Below are positions 25,789 through 34,769 of a stretch of DNA of 64,000 nt, piece after piece (the first letter of the stretch is position 1; each line of letters opens with the position of its first letter). A program made the translations under genes and the position numbers. Source of the stretch: Scatosoma sp045660265. Lineage in GTDB: Bacteria > Bacillota > Clostridia > Christensenellales > Borkfalkiaceae. The notes under the pieces are model-generated. The model saw nothing but the letters and a program-made list of their open reading frames with translations. It did no database searches and had not been told where the DNA came from. The stretch lies in assembly GCA_045660265.1 (NCBI GenBank), contig JAZRDM010000027.1, positions 16,394 through 80,393 of the forward strand. Direction: 5' to 3'.

Positions 25789-27420
25789 ATGAAAGATTTT
25801 GAAGTGGTAAGCGTAAGCAGTTTAGAAAAGGTACTGCCGTCTATAAGACCAACGCTTTTAGAAAACGAAAATACTTGTTTTAAAAACGAAGTTTTTTCCT
25901 TTCAAGCTGCGTATTGTCATCATACAAGCTATTTGTTGCTCCACCGCTGTACCTGGGAAGTGGAAGGTTCTTTAAAAGATTATATAACTGTCCGTCCTGT
26001 GCGTTTAATTCCTTGTACAACGGCAATAAACGATACCTTTGACGAATATTATCTTACGCACTCCGCCGCTTTAATTCCCGATTTGCTTTCAGACGATAAA
26101 GAGTTTTTTGTGCGTTACCAACAATGGCATTCCCTCTGGATTACCGTAAAGGGAGACTTGCCTGCAGGCGAGCATACCATTCTCTTGCGGTTATTTGATA
26201 AAGACCACGTAGAACTGGGAAATATAGCATACAAGCTCACTGTTTTGGCGGACGAATTACCCAAACGACAATTAAAATATGCGCATTGGTTTCATTACGA
26301 CAGTATTGCTGAATATTACAAATTGCCCGTCTGGAGCGACGAATACAATGACGTCATGAATAAATTTATAAAAAAATTGGTCGAACACGGTGGAAACACT
26401 TTGCTTGTACCCTTGTTTACACCTCCGACAAACACATGGATTGGCGGCTCTCGCACCACAGCGCAGTTGGTAGACGTAACCTTAAAAAACGGCACGTACG
26501 AGTTTGATTTTAGCCGCTTGAAATGGTTTATGCGTAACGCGGAAAGCTTGGGCGTGGAATATTTCGAAATGTGCCATTTGTATACGCAATGGGGTGCAGA
26601 AAATGCCGCAAATGTCATGGTGAAGGTAGATGGAAAACTCACGCGGATGTTTGGCTGGGATGAAAAGGCATTAGGGGAAGGCTACTCGGCGTTTATGCGA
26701 GCCTTTTTACCTAAACTTGTTCAATTTTTAAAACAAGAGGGATACGGTGAGGATAGATGCTTTTTCCATATCTCCGACGAGCCGTCTATCGGCGCGTTGC
26801 CTGCGTATTTAAAAATCCGTGAGTTAATGAAGCCGTTGTTGAAAGAATATAAAATTTTCGACGCGCTGTCTAATTACGAGTTTTCACGCAGCGGCGCCGT
26901 GGATATGCCTGTTGTGGAAACACAACATGCTACGCCGTTTTTAGAAAATAAAGTAAAAGATTTGTGGGTGTATTATTGTTTAGGAGCAGGCTATGGCGGT
27001 CTGTCTAATCGATTTATGGCAATGCCTTCGTGGCGTACTCGGGTATTTGGAGTGCAATTGTATGCCGTGGATGCCGTAGGTTTTTTGCATTGGGGTTATA
27101 ACTATTACAACACTGCTTTATCCGAAGAGTATATCAATCCGTACGAAATTACGGACGCGTGGGGGAGTTTTCCCAGCGGCGACAGCTTTATGGTATATCC
27201 CGGGAAAAACGGCGAACCGTTAGATTCCCTTCGCCATGAGGTAATGTTTGACGCATTCCAAGACTATGCCGCGCTTAAAAAATTAGAACAGAAAATTGGG
27301 CGTGAAAAGGTGATGCAAATGTTGGCAGATAAGGGGGTTTCTCCTAACTTTACCGATTATCCCAAAAATGCCGAGTGGTTAATGCAATTACGAAAAGAAA
27401 TTCACGAATACTTCCGTTAA
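25789..27420 (+). CDS. GH123/DUF4091-type glycoside hydrolase
   Basis: 543 residues, no signal peptide. A beta-sandwich N-terminal third is followed by a TIM-barrel of the DUF4091/GH123 catalytic type: 'LKYAHWFHYDSIAEYY', the Asp-Glu pair in 'FFHISDEPS' (near residue 330), 'FLHWGYNYYNT' and 'DSLRHEVMFDAFQDYAALK' near the end. Characterised GH123 enzymes are beta-N-acetylgalactosaminidases using substrate-assisted catalysis by a Asp-Glu pair; the exact hexosamine here is unknown. It follows a terminator, with GAGGA as ribosome site. It probably removes N-acetylhexosamine from imported glycans. Confidence 0.85.
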   Translation: MKDFEVVSVSSLEKVLPSIRPTLLENENTCFKNEVFSFQAAYCHHTSYLLLHRCTWEVEGSLKDYITVRPVRLIPCTTAINDTFDEYYLTHSAALIPDLLSDDKEFFVRYQQWHSLWITVKGDLPAGEHTILLRLFDKDHVELGNIAYKLTVLADELPKRQLKYAHWFHYDSIAEYYKLPVWSDEYNDVMNKFIKKLVEHGGNTLLVPLFTPPTNTWIGGSRTTAQLVDVTLKNGTYEFDFSRLKWFMRNAESLGVEYFEMCHLYTQWGAENAANVMVKVDGKLTRMFGWDEKALGEGYSAFMRAFLPKLVQFLKQEGYGEDRCFFHISDEPSIGALPAYLKIRELMKPLLKEYKIFDALSNYEFSRSGAVDMPVVETQHATPFLENKVKDLWVYYCLGAGYGGLSNRFMAMPSWRTRVFGVQLYAVDAVGFLHWGYNYYNTALSEEYINPYEITDAWGSFPSGDSFMVYPGKNGEPLDSLRHEVMFDAFQDYAALKKLEQKIGREKVMQMLADKGVSPNFTDYPKNAEWLMQLRKEIHEYFR

Positions 27421-27454
27421 GGGAACGGAATGTGAAATAAAGCCGCAAGTTTAT

Positions 27455-27497
27455 AACCTGTTTTCTTTACGTTTGAGGAAAGCAGGGTTGCGTTGAA
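27455..27497 (+). repeat. Intergenic repeat copy 2 within a hairpin
   Basis: GCAGGGTTGCGTTGAA (27482-27497) is the repeat core. Here its 5' part pairs with an upstream AACCTG (27455-27460) to make a ~13-bp hairpin with one bulge (27455-27467 with 27476-27489), different from the fold of copies 1 and 4. No T-run follows. Confidence 0.65.
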
Positions 27498-27577
27498 GTA
27501 ATAAAGCAAAAAGTTTTTTGCGTGTGATTTTAATGAAAAGTATGTAAAAAATATTTTTTTGGGATTTATTCAAAGTC

Positions 27578-27606
27578 TTGACGAATATTTGGAAATATGC
27601 TACAAT
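27578..27606 (+). promoter_or_regulatory. Promoter of GH2 gene
   Basis: TTGACG (27578-27583), 17 nt, TACAAT (27601-27606), 51 nt before the start codon. Confidence 0.75.
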
Positions 27607-27657
27607 ATTCGCAAATTGAAAAATATAATTATCTAATGATAATCAAGGAGAGTTTTT

Positions 27658-30060
27658 ATGGAAAAATTTATGCTCAATGGACAATGGAGCATTAAAAGTA
27701 ATACCTACGATACAGTAGGCGAAGTGCCCGGATCGGTATATTCGGCTCTTTTAAAAAATGGGTTGATGGACGATCCGTTTTATAGAGATAACGAGGAAAA
27801 GGCTCTTGCGATTATGGATGAGGAGTTCGTTTTTAGCAAGGAATTCGAATATAAAAAGACTTCAAACAACATTTTGCTTGTTTGCGAAGGGATTGATACG
27901 CTTTGCGATTTATACATCAACGGGCAGTTTGTTGCGCATACCGAAAATATGCATAGAACGTACGAGTTTGACGTTACGTCTTATCTTGTAGACGGTAAAA
28001 ACGTTATTAAAGCGGTATTTCCGCATTACGACGCGTACATTAAGGAAAAAACCAAGGAAAAAGATCTTACCAGCGGTTCTTTTGCAACCATGGTGGGATT
28101 TGCGTACGTGCGTAAAGCAAGCTATATGAGCGGTTGGGATTGGGGTCCTAGACTTCCCGACGTAGCCATTTGGAAGGATATTTATTTAATTGACGGGAAT
28201 CAGCCTCGTGTTACCGACGTTCGAATTTTGCAAAGACATGAAGACGGCGACGTTTATGTAACCGTCAGTGCGGAAACGAGTAAACCTGCGGATATCAATA
28301 TCGCGTTCATCTCGCCCGAAGGAAAGAAGATTTTGCTACAAAACGGCGTAGAATTTAAAGTGGAAAACCCGCAGCTTTGGTGGCCGAATGGCTATGGCAA
28401 GCAACCGCTTTATAGTGTGGTAACGGAAAGCGTTTTAGATGGTAAGGTGGTGGATACCAACCAAAAGAAAATCGGCTTGCGTACGTTGTTTGTCAGCAGA
28501 GAATTGGATGAATGGGGAGAAGAATTCTGCTTTAAAGTAAACGGAATTAAAATTTTCTCGATGGGCGCAGACTATATCCCCGAAGATAATATTTTAAGCA
28601 GATTAAGCAAAGAAAGAACGGAAAAATTGCTTAAGGATTGTCTGTTTGCGAACTTTAACTCTATTCGTGTATGGGGCGGCGGGTTTTATCCGCATGACTA
28701 TTTCTTCGAGCTGTGCGACGAGATGGGTATTATCGTCTTTATCGATTTGATGTTTGCTTGTACGTCTGTGCCTTCCTCGCAAGAATTTTACGATAACGTA
28801 AAGGTGGAAATCGAACAAAACATAAGACGTTTCCGCCATCACGCATGTATCGGGGTTATTTCTGGAAACAACGAAATTGAAGAGCAAGCAGCGATTCCCA
28901 ACTGGTGGCCGAAGGACGAACAAGAGAATTATTTAAAATTGTTTGAGGGCGTTATTCCGCCGATTATGCAAAAGGAATGTCCTGAAATTTCTTTTGTTCC
29001 CTCTTCGCCTTCTTCGCACGGTGGGTTGGTTAATCCGACGGATGAAAACGTGGGGGATAGCCATTATTGGCAGGTATGGCACGGTCATTTGCCGTTTAGC
29101 GAATATAGAAAACACTATTTTAGATTTTTAAGCGAATTTGGTTTTCAATCCTTTCCGTCTATGAAGACGATAGAGCAAATCACGCTGCCTGAAGATAGAA
29201 ATCCGTTTAGCGCCGTAATGGAATTGCATCAACGTTCTCCTTATGCAAACGGTAAAATTATCAATTATTTATCGCAGACGTATTTGTATCCGGCAACGAT
29301 GGAAATGCTGGTATATGCGTCGCAGCTTTTGCAAGCAGAGGCTATCAAGTACTGCGTTGAGCATTTGCGCAGAAACCGCGGCAGATGTATGGGCGCGCTT
29401 TATTGGCAATTAAACGATTGCTGGCCTGTGGCAAGCTGGTCGAGTATTGACGGTTATGGAAGATATAAAGCGTTGCATTATGAAGCAAAGCGTTTCTTTG
29501 AACCTATACATATATCCTGTTTGGACACGGGAGAATATACCAACCGAAGAGAAATTACAGACGAAAGATATTATGCTTATCAAACCAAGGCGCATTTGTT
29601 TGTGAATAACGATACGCTCAAAGACGTAGAAGGCGTAGTTTCTTGGAAGCTTTGCAAAGCGGATGGCACGGTATTGCAAACGGGCGAATCGCCGTTGGCG
29701 GTCAAAGCGTTATCGTATGCAAGCATTGACGAGATAGATTTTAATAAAACGGACGTTAGAAATAATTATCTTACTTACAGCTTTGCGGTAAACGGCGAGG
29801 TAATTTCGAGTGGTAGTGTATTGTTTACAAGGCCCAAACATTTCGGATTTGTCAACCCCAACCTTACGGTGCGCGTAGAAGGGGATGAAATTGTCGTTAA
29901 AGCAGATGCGTATGCGAAATACGTATTTATTTCCAATGAAAATGACGATTTGATTTTGTCGGACAACTTCTTCGATATGGATAAAGGCGAAAAACGAGTA
30001 AAAATTATTTCCGGCAAAGCGAAAAATTTACAAGTAAAGTCTGTATATGATATTCGATAA
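27658..30060 (+). CDS. GH2 beta-mannosidase
   Basis: 800 residues, no signal peptide, so cytoplasmic. N-terminal jelly-roll ('LNGQWSIKSNTYDTVGEVPG', 'CEGIDTLCDLYINGQFV'), immunoglobulin-like middle domain ('ENPQLWWPNGYGKQPLYSV'), then the TIM barrel with acid/base Glu406 in 'SGNNEIEEQ' and nucleophile Glu493 in 'FLSEFGFQSFPS'. The 'MSGWDWGPRLPD' and 'LYWQLNDCWPVASWSSID' segments are typical of beta-mannosidases rather than beta-galactosidases. It would cleave the Man-beta-1,4-GlcNAc core of N-glycans or beta-mannan oligosaccharides. AAGGAGAG precedes the start. Confidence 0.93.
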   Translation: MEKFMLNGQWSIKSNTYDTVGEVPGSVYSALLKNGLMDDPFYRDNEEKALAIMDEEFVFSKEFEYKKTSNNILLVCEGIDTLCDLYINGQFVAHTENMHRTYEFDVTSYLVDGKNVIKAVFPHYDAYIKEKTKEKDLTSGSFATMVGFAYVRKASYMSGWDWGPRLPDVAIWKDIYLIDGNQPRVTDVRILQRHEDGDVYVTVSAETSKPADINIAFISPEGKKILLQNGVEFKVENPQLWWPNGYGKQPLYSVVTESVLDGKVVDTNQKKIGLRTLFVSRELDEWGEEFCFKVNGIKIFSMGADYIPEDNILSRLSKERTEKLLKDCLFANFNSIRVWGGGFYPHDYFFELCDEMGIIVFIDLMFACTSVPSSQEFYDNVKVEIEQNIRRFRHHACIGVISGNNEIEEQAAIPNWWPKDEQENYLKLFEGVIPPIMQKECPEISFVPSSPSSHGGLVNPTDENVGDSHYWQVWHGHLPFSEYRKHYFRFLSEFGFQSFPSMKTIEQITLPEDRNPFSAVMELHQRSPYANGKIINYLSQTYLYPATMEMLVYASQLLQAEAIKYCVEHLRRNRGRCMGALYWQLNDCWPVASWSSIDGYGRYKALHYEAKRFFEPIHISCLDTGEYTNRREITDERYYAYQTKAHLFVNNDTLKDVEGVVSWKLCKADGTVLQTGESPLAVKALSYASIDEIDFNKTDVRNNYLTYSFAVNGEVISSGSVLFTRPKHFGFVNPNLTVRVEGDEIVVKADAYAKYVFISNENDDLILSDNFFDMDKGEKRVKIISGKAKNLQVKSVYDIR

Positions 30061-30108
30061 ATGGAAGCGAAGCGGACGTTTTGAAAAGCTGTTTTTTCGT
30101 CAAATGAT

Positions 30109-30128
30109 GGGGGCAGGATTGAGATGAA
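30109..30128 (+). repeat. Intergenic repeat element, diverged copy 3
   Basis: GGGGGCAGGATTGAGATGAA matches the corresponding 20 bases of copy 4 except at three positions. It cannot form the full hairpin. Confidence 0.5.
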
Positions 30129-30180
30129 TGAAAAATTTACCCTTTAAACCAACAAGTAAAAAGGCAAAATAAATTCACTC

Positions 30181-30237
30181 TTGCAAAATAAAAGAAAGTA
30201 TGATATAATGATATGGCTACGCGGAAAGCGTAGCCAT
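30181..30237 (+). promoter_or_regulatory. Promoter and 5' hairpin of alcohol dehydrogenase gene
   Basis: TTGCAA (30181-30186), 17 nt, TATAAT (30204-30209). A perfect 10-bp hairpin ATGGCTACGC/GCGTAGCCAT (30213-30222, 30228-30237) begins right at the expected transcription start, which could protect the 5' end of the message. Confidence 0.75.
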
Positions 30238-30261
30238 CATTGTTATGATAAGGAGAAAAGA

Positions 30262-31425
30262 ATGCTTTACGATTTTACTTTTTATAATCCGACAAAGGTA
30301 TACTTTGGAAAAACGGCTCTTTCAAATTTAGCGGGTGAATTAAGCAACTACGGCGAAAACGTGATGCTGTTGTATGGAAAAAATTCGATTAAAAAAATCG
30401 GCTTATATGATGAAATTCTCTCTATTTTAAAAACGTGCAACAAAAATGTGGTCGAGTTGGCTGGTGTTAATCCGAATCCGCGTTACAGTCAAGTATTGCA
30501 AGGGGCGAAGCTGGTAAAAGAGCATAACGTCCATTTAATTTTAGCAGTAGGCGGCGGGTCGGTTATCGATTGTGCAAAAGCCATTTCCGTTGCGGCGTAT
30601 GCGGAGGGTGATGCGTGGCAAAAATATTGGATAGATTTTCAACCGCTTACGCATACGCCCGTACCTGTTGGTGCGGTGTTGACAATGACGGGCACGGCAA
30701 GCGAGATGAATGGGGGCTCGGTAATTACAAACGAAGAAAAAATGATAAAAACGGGCAGAGTGTTTCCCCCTGAGGCGAATCCTAAGTTCTCCATTTTAAA
30801 TCCCGAATATACCTACACCGTACCCAAAATACAAATGGTCAGTGGAATTTTTGATATTTTTTCGCATTTATTAGAGCAGTATTTTTCGGGTAATGACGAC
30901 AATACGACTGATTGCGTTATTGAAGGGGTGTTGGATTCGTTGATTACAAGCGCAAGAGTAGCTATAAATGATCCTACAAATTACGAAGCTCGCAGTAATA
31001 TTATGTGGTGTGCAACGCTTGGTTTAAACGGCGTTACGCGCGTATCTAAAACAGGGGACTGGGAAGTGCACGGTATCGAACATCAGCTTGGCGCATATAC
31101 CGATTGTCCGCATGGATTAGGCCTTGCCGTCATTTCTATTCCGTATTATAAGTATATTTACAAATACGGTTTGGATAAGTTTGTCCGCTTTGCAAAAAAG
31201 GTATGGAAAGTGGATACGGCAGGTAAAAGCAAGGACGAAATTGCATTGGCGGGAATTGATTCCTTGACGTTATTTATCAAGGAGTTGGGGATTCCAACCA
31301 CCCTTCGCGAACTTGGCGCAACGGAGGAAATGTTGTCGTTGATTGCTAAAACTGCAAAGAAAAGTGGCGGATATAAAATTATGCAAGAAGAGGATATCTT
31401 ATCCGTTTTAAAGGCGTGTTTTTAA
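30262..31425 (+). CDS. Iron-containing alcohol dehydrogenase (butanol dehydrogenase type)
   Basis: 387 residues from the ATG at 30262, which has AAGGAG 7 nt upstream; the in-frame TTG at 30181 is part of the promoter. NAD(P)-binding 'AVGGGSVIDCAKAIS', metal-site segments 'SGIFDIFSHLLEQYF' and 'HGIEHQLGAYTDCPHGLGL'. The family reduces aldehydes to alcohols with NAD(P)H (BdhA/YqhD-like). It may dispose of reducing power or of an aldehyde made by sugar breakdown. Own promoter; ends at the hairpin repeat and a bidirectional terminator. Confidence 0.93.
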   Translation: MLYDFTFYNPTKVYFGKTALSNLAGELSNYGENVMLLYGKNSIKKIGLYDEILSILKTCNKNVVELAGVNPNPRYSQVLQGAKLVKEHNVHLILAVGGGSVIDCAKAISVAAYAEGDAWQKYWIDFQPLTHTPVPVGAVLTMTGTASEMNGGSVITNEEKMIKTGRVFPPEANPKFSILNPEYTYTVPKIQMVSGIFDIFSHLLEQYFSGNDDNTTDCVIEGVLDSLITSARVAINDPTNYEARSNIMWCATLGLNGVTRVSKTGDWEVHGIEHQLGAYTDCPHGLGLAVISIPYYKYIYKYGLDKFVRFAKKVWKVDTAGKSKDEIALAGIDSLTLFIKELGIPTTLRELGATEEMLSLIAKTAKKSGGYKIMQEEDILSVLKACF

Positions 31426-31431
31426 AAAACC

Positions 31432-31470
31432 AAGGGGGCAGGGTTGCGTTGAACGCAAACCTGCCCCCTT
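31432..31470 (+). repeat. Intergenic repeat element, complete hairpin copy 4
   Basis: The most complete copy: AAGGGGGCAGG at 31432-31442 pairs with CCTGCCCCCTT at 31460-31470, and GTTGCGTT pairs with AACGCAA inside, giving a stem of about 17 bp with one mismatch. The core GCAGGGTTGCGTTGAA is shared with copies 1 and 2. Confidence 0.8.
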
Positions 31471-31480
31471 TAAATGAAAA

Positions 31481-31515
31481 ACAGAGGCGTAACAAATTGT
31501 TTGTTGTGCCTCTGT
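31481..31515. terminator. Bidirectional terminator between convergent genes
   Basis: A 16-bp stem with two G-T pairs (31481-31496 with 31500-31515) and a 3-nt loop, with TTATTTT on the plus side and a run of Ts on the minus side. Serves the alcohol dehydrogenase (+) and the minus-strand hydrolase operon. Confidence 0.88.
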
Positions 31516-31536
31516 TTATTTTAAAGCGAAAACTAA

Positions 31537-33570
31537 TTAAAAGGTAATTTCGAACATTGCGAAATCCTTCATAGAAGGAATACTTGCTACAACCATTTGT
31601 CCGTTAAAAGTAAACGGTACGTCGCAATTTTTTTCGATATTTTTAAAGGATACGGGCTTTTTATCCGTCTTCATTTTAAACACGATATTATTGCTCGATT
31701 TCGTTTCGTCGTATTGTAAATCGCAAAGGGAGAATAAGGTTGCATTTTCTTCTTCAAAGATAACACATTCGATAGACCCACCCGCTTTACATTCGTACTT
31801 TTTCGTAACGTTACGGTCTACAATGCCTTTAAAGATGTCCTTAAATGCTTGTCTGTGGTCATATTCCAGCATAGCCGCACACCAAATTACTTTACCCTTG
31901 CCGTATTCGCGTTCGACAAACGCAGGGTATTCGGTGTTTTGCCAAGGCGGGCAAGAGTGAATGGACGCAAACGTATAGTTGTTATCTGGAGCCGCGTAAG
32001 GAAGGGTTACCGTCGCCTTAATTGTGCCTTGCATATTTTTATACAAAGGCAAATAGTACGTTAACGGGAGGGGATATTTTTGATTAAATTCGATAAATTC
32101 TTCCTCGTAGCATTCGCAAGGTGCGATATACGTTCTTGCGCCGAGCTGTACCCCCGTTGTTTTACAATCTCCGTACGTTTCGCCGACGTATTCTGCGCCG
32201 AAAAATTCTTTCATCAATCTCGAATCAGATTTTCCCGATAAGTACAGCGTTCCGCCGTTTTTCACGTAATCGATAAATTGTAAAGGAACGTCGTTATCAA
32301 AATCTTGCAGTGCGGGTGCAATGACCATTTGCTTATTTGCTAAATCACCTAAACCGCCGTTGGAAATAACGGAAACGGGTACGTGGTTTTCGATAAGCTT
32401 GCGTACGGCGTTAATGGCGCATGTACGGTTGTATCTATCGCTTCCGTCGGTGGTGTACATAGTCTTGCTGTCAAAGTAAACGGCTACGTCCGAATACATT
32501 TTCCCCCTATCCATGTACGGCTCGAAAGGGATTTGACGGGCAAAAGCGTTGCCGACGCGCTCGTACGAACGAGAGTCTAACGAGCCGATAGGGTCAACGG
32601 CGTCGATAATCAATGAGGCACCGTGATGCGCCGCCGTAAGTAAAATTTCTTCGTTTAACGTCTTTTGTGGTTTCGTGATAGTATGTTCGCGCAACGTTTT
32701 ATCGCAACGGCAGGTCATATACTCAAACGGCTGGTTGTTGGTTACGCCGTAATAGTATTTTGCTGCAAACGAATGCGAGTACAAATCGCCGTACAAATCG
32801 CCGCCCGTAAATTCGCATTCCGCGTTGATACCTTCGGTGGATCCGCCTAACCAATCGCAGCCGATAACCGCCGCATAGTTAAATTCAACGGTAACTTCGG
32901 GCATAACTTGGTTGGTGTAAGCCTTTACGAAACGAACGAAATCCACCATCCAGTCTTGTCTTGCTTTGACATAACGCAGCCAAAGCGGATTGGAAAAATC
33001 TTGTTCGATAGGCAATTCTTTGCCCGTTTCTTCTTGGAAACGCTTTTTGCATGCATCACAGTGGCAAGTAATTTCCCAATACGGCATATCAAAGAATAAT
33101 CCGTCGAGATTTTTAAACTCTCTTGCTAATTCGTCAATTTGTACTTTAACGAATTCTCGGTAGGCTTGATTGTTCGGACAACACAGCCCGTAACGTTGCC
33201 CTCTTTCGCGCCACGTTTTGCCGTTTTCGTCAATTTGTTCCCATTCAGGATGATTTTCCGTTGCCCAGTTATTGAAGATTAAGCTGTAATAGCCAACGAC
33301 TTTCATCCCCCCGTCTTTGCAAAGCCCGATAAGTTTTTTAATTTGATTTTCGCCCTCTGTAAAAAACTTATGCGTGCGGCCCGTTTCGGTGGGGTAATTG
33401 CTAAGCCCTACGTGTGAGTGTAAATAAATCATAGGGCTTTGAATTTTTGCCGTTAAAAGATTTTGATAATATTCTTCCGCGTTAAATTCGGATAAAAATT
33501 TATCGTCTGTATCATGGATGTGCATATCCGTCAATTGACGGCGATACACGCCTTCATACCATTTTTTCAT
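31537..33570 (-). CDS. GHL6/GH42-like glycoside hydrolase
   Basis: 677 residues, no signal peptide. N-terminal TIM barrel of the hypothetical-glycosyl-hydrolase-6 kind: 'MIYLHSHVGLSNYPTETGR', 'GMKVVGYYSLIFNNWA', 'LDGLFFDMPYWEITCHCDAC' (candidate catalytic Asp and Cys pair) and 'EVTVEFNYAAVIGCDWLGG'. A beta-galactosidase-trimerisation-like Rossmann domain follows ('NGGLGDLANKQMVIAPALQD', 'VKNGGTLYLSGKSD') and a beta C-terminus. Such proteins are related to alpha-L-fucosidase or GH42 lineages but specificity is unknown. ATG overlaps the stop of the upstream cupin gene (ATGA), so they are coupled; it is last in the operon. Confidence 0.82.
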   Translation of the reverse strand: MKKWYEGVYRRQLTDMHIHDTDDKFLSEFNAEEYYQNLLTAKIQSPMIYLHSHVGLSNYPTETGRTHKFFTEGENQIKKLIGLCKDGGMKVVGYYSLIFNNWATENHPEWEQIDENGKTWRERGQRYGLCCPNNQAYREFVKVQIDELAREFKNLDGLFFDMPYWEITCHCDACKKRFQEETGKELPIEQDFSNPLWLRYVKARQDWMVDFVRFVKAYTNQVMPEVTVEFNYAAVIGCDWLGGSTEGINAECEFTGGDLYGDLYSHSFAAKYYYGVTNNQPFEYMTCRCDKTLREHTITKPQKTLNEEILLTAAHHGASLIIDAVDPIGSLDSRSYERVGNAFARQIPFEPYMDRGKMYSDVAVYFDSKTMYTTDGSDRYNRTCAINAVRKLIENHVPVSVISNGGLGDLANKQMVIAPALQDFDNDVPLQFIDYVKNGGTLYLSGKSDSRLMKEFFGAEYVGETYGDCKTTGVQLGARTYIAPCECYEEEFIEFNQKYPLPLTYYLPLYKNMQGTIKATVTLPYAAPDNNYTFASIHSCPPWQNTEYPAFVEREYGKGKVIWCAAMLEYDHRQAFKDIFKGIVDRNVTKKYECKAGGSIECVIFEEENATLFSLCDLQYDETKSSNNIVFKMKTDKKPVSFKNIEKNCDVPFTFNGQMVVASIPSMKDFAMFEITF

Positions 33571-34757
33571 TTGTATAATTTCTCCAAGTCGGGATTTTCA
33601 GCAAAGTGTTTCAACATAACGATAGGGTCGCTTTCGCTTAAGTTTTCGATAACGACGCCGTTTTTCGCTGCTTCCGCGCTGACGAAATATTCGTCGTGTG
33701 TCAATTGACCATAACGGATAAGTGCAGGCGTTTCAATGGTGTGTCCGCCAAACGTACCGTGGCCTTGTAACATAATCATACCGTAAGCGGCTGCATCTTT
33801 GATAACAACTTTTTGGCCGGGGTATACCGTCAAACGCTTTGCGCAAGCGAGCTTAGATTTATAGCAAATCCATTCTTCTTTATGCGCTTCGTCTTCGTGG
33901 TCAACGATAGGACGCATGAAACGATTTTTCTTAAAGTTAGGGTCAACGTTAAGTTCCCAATCGATAACTTCCATCAAGTAATCGAAATTGCCCTTTTCTT
34001 CTTCGGGACAGTTTTTCCAAAGCAAGTCTTCCGAAACGCATTGACCGCCGTAAAGCACCGATTGATACATTGCGTAAACGTCGGAAGCGAATTGCGGTTC
34101 GTATGTGCAAAGGCTTGCGGGTGCGTGGAGAACTCCGGGGGGAACGTCCCAACCAGTGTCGAGTTCAATTTTATAAGCTTGCGAATAGTCGAGCAAATGA
34201 TTGTCGCCTTTGTGGAAGTTTTCAAGGCATTTTTTAATTTCTTCCTTGGTGCATTCGGGGTTTAAACCGAAGAAGGTGAAGGGGAATTCGCCGCCGTGGT
34301 TGTTCACTTGCGAAGGGAAGAAATACATTTCGGGTTTACCAGCCGCGCCAACTCTTGCCGCGTGTTCGTCGCGGTGGTGGATATGGTGGGGCAAAGGACC
34401 TGCGTTGTCGAAGAATTTTGAGAACATAGGCCACTTATGGTATTTATCCCAAAGGTCGCCAATGAGTTTATCTTGCAATTCGTCTACAACGTCGCGGAGC
34501 AAAATTTGTTCGCTGCCGTCTTTAGAAACAACGTAGGACAAACCTTCGTCAGCGGGAGTGCCGGGGCCGTTTTCTGCCCAAGTGGTAGAAGCGAACCATC
34601 TTTCGTCGATACCGCCCTTTTCAAGTCCTAAAACATAGTAATCGTCTGGATGTAATTTGATACGCTTACCGGGACGGCAGAAACTTCTGGGAACCCACGT
34701 AGGTTTTAAACGTAAAATGCCATTGCCTTCTTTAAATAATTTTTCGCTTAATTTCAT
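33567..34757 (-). CDS. Mannose-6-phosphate-isomerase-like cupin
   Basis: 396 residues. Type I phosphomannose isomerase-like cupin with the metal site 'LPHHIHHRDEHAARVGAAGK' continuing into PEMYF, and a second cupin half ('VYPGQKVVIKDAAAYGMIML'). The family isomerises mannose 6-phosphate and fructose 6-phosphate, but this branch is divergent and could act on another sugar. It has an AAGGAG site and lies 12 nt after the DUF4432 gene; its stop overlaps the start of the next hydrolase. In context it is expected to feed a released monosaccharide into central metabolism. Confidence 0.8.
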   Translation of the reverse strand: MKLSEKLFKEGNGILRLKPTWVPRSFCRPGKRIKLHPDDYYVLGLEKGGIDERWFASTTWAENGPGTPADEGLSYVVSKDGSEQILLRDVVDELQDKLIGDLWDKYHKWPMFSKFFDNAGPLPHHIHHRDEHAARVGAAGKPEMYFFPSQVNNHGGEFPFTFFGLNPECTKEEIKKCLENFHKGDNHLLDYSQAYKIELDTGWDVPPGVLHAPASLCTYEPQFASDVYAMYQSVLYGGQCVSEDLLWKNCPEEEKGNFDYLMEVIDWELNVDPNFKKNRFMRPIVDHEDEAHKEEWICYKSKLACAKRLTVYPGQKVVIKDAAAYGMIMLQGHGTFGGHTIETPALIRYGQLTHDEYFVSAEAAKNGVVIENLSESDPIVMLKHFAENPDLEKLYK

Positions 34758-34769
34758 TTCATTTTCTCC

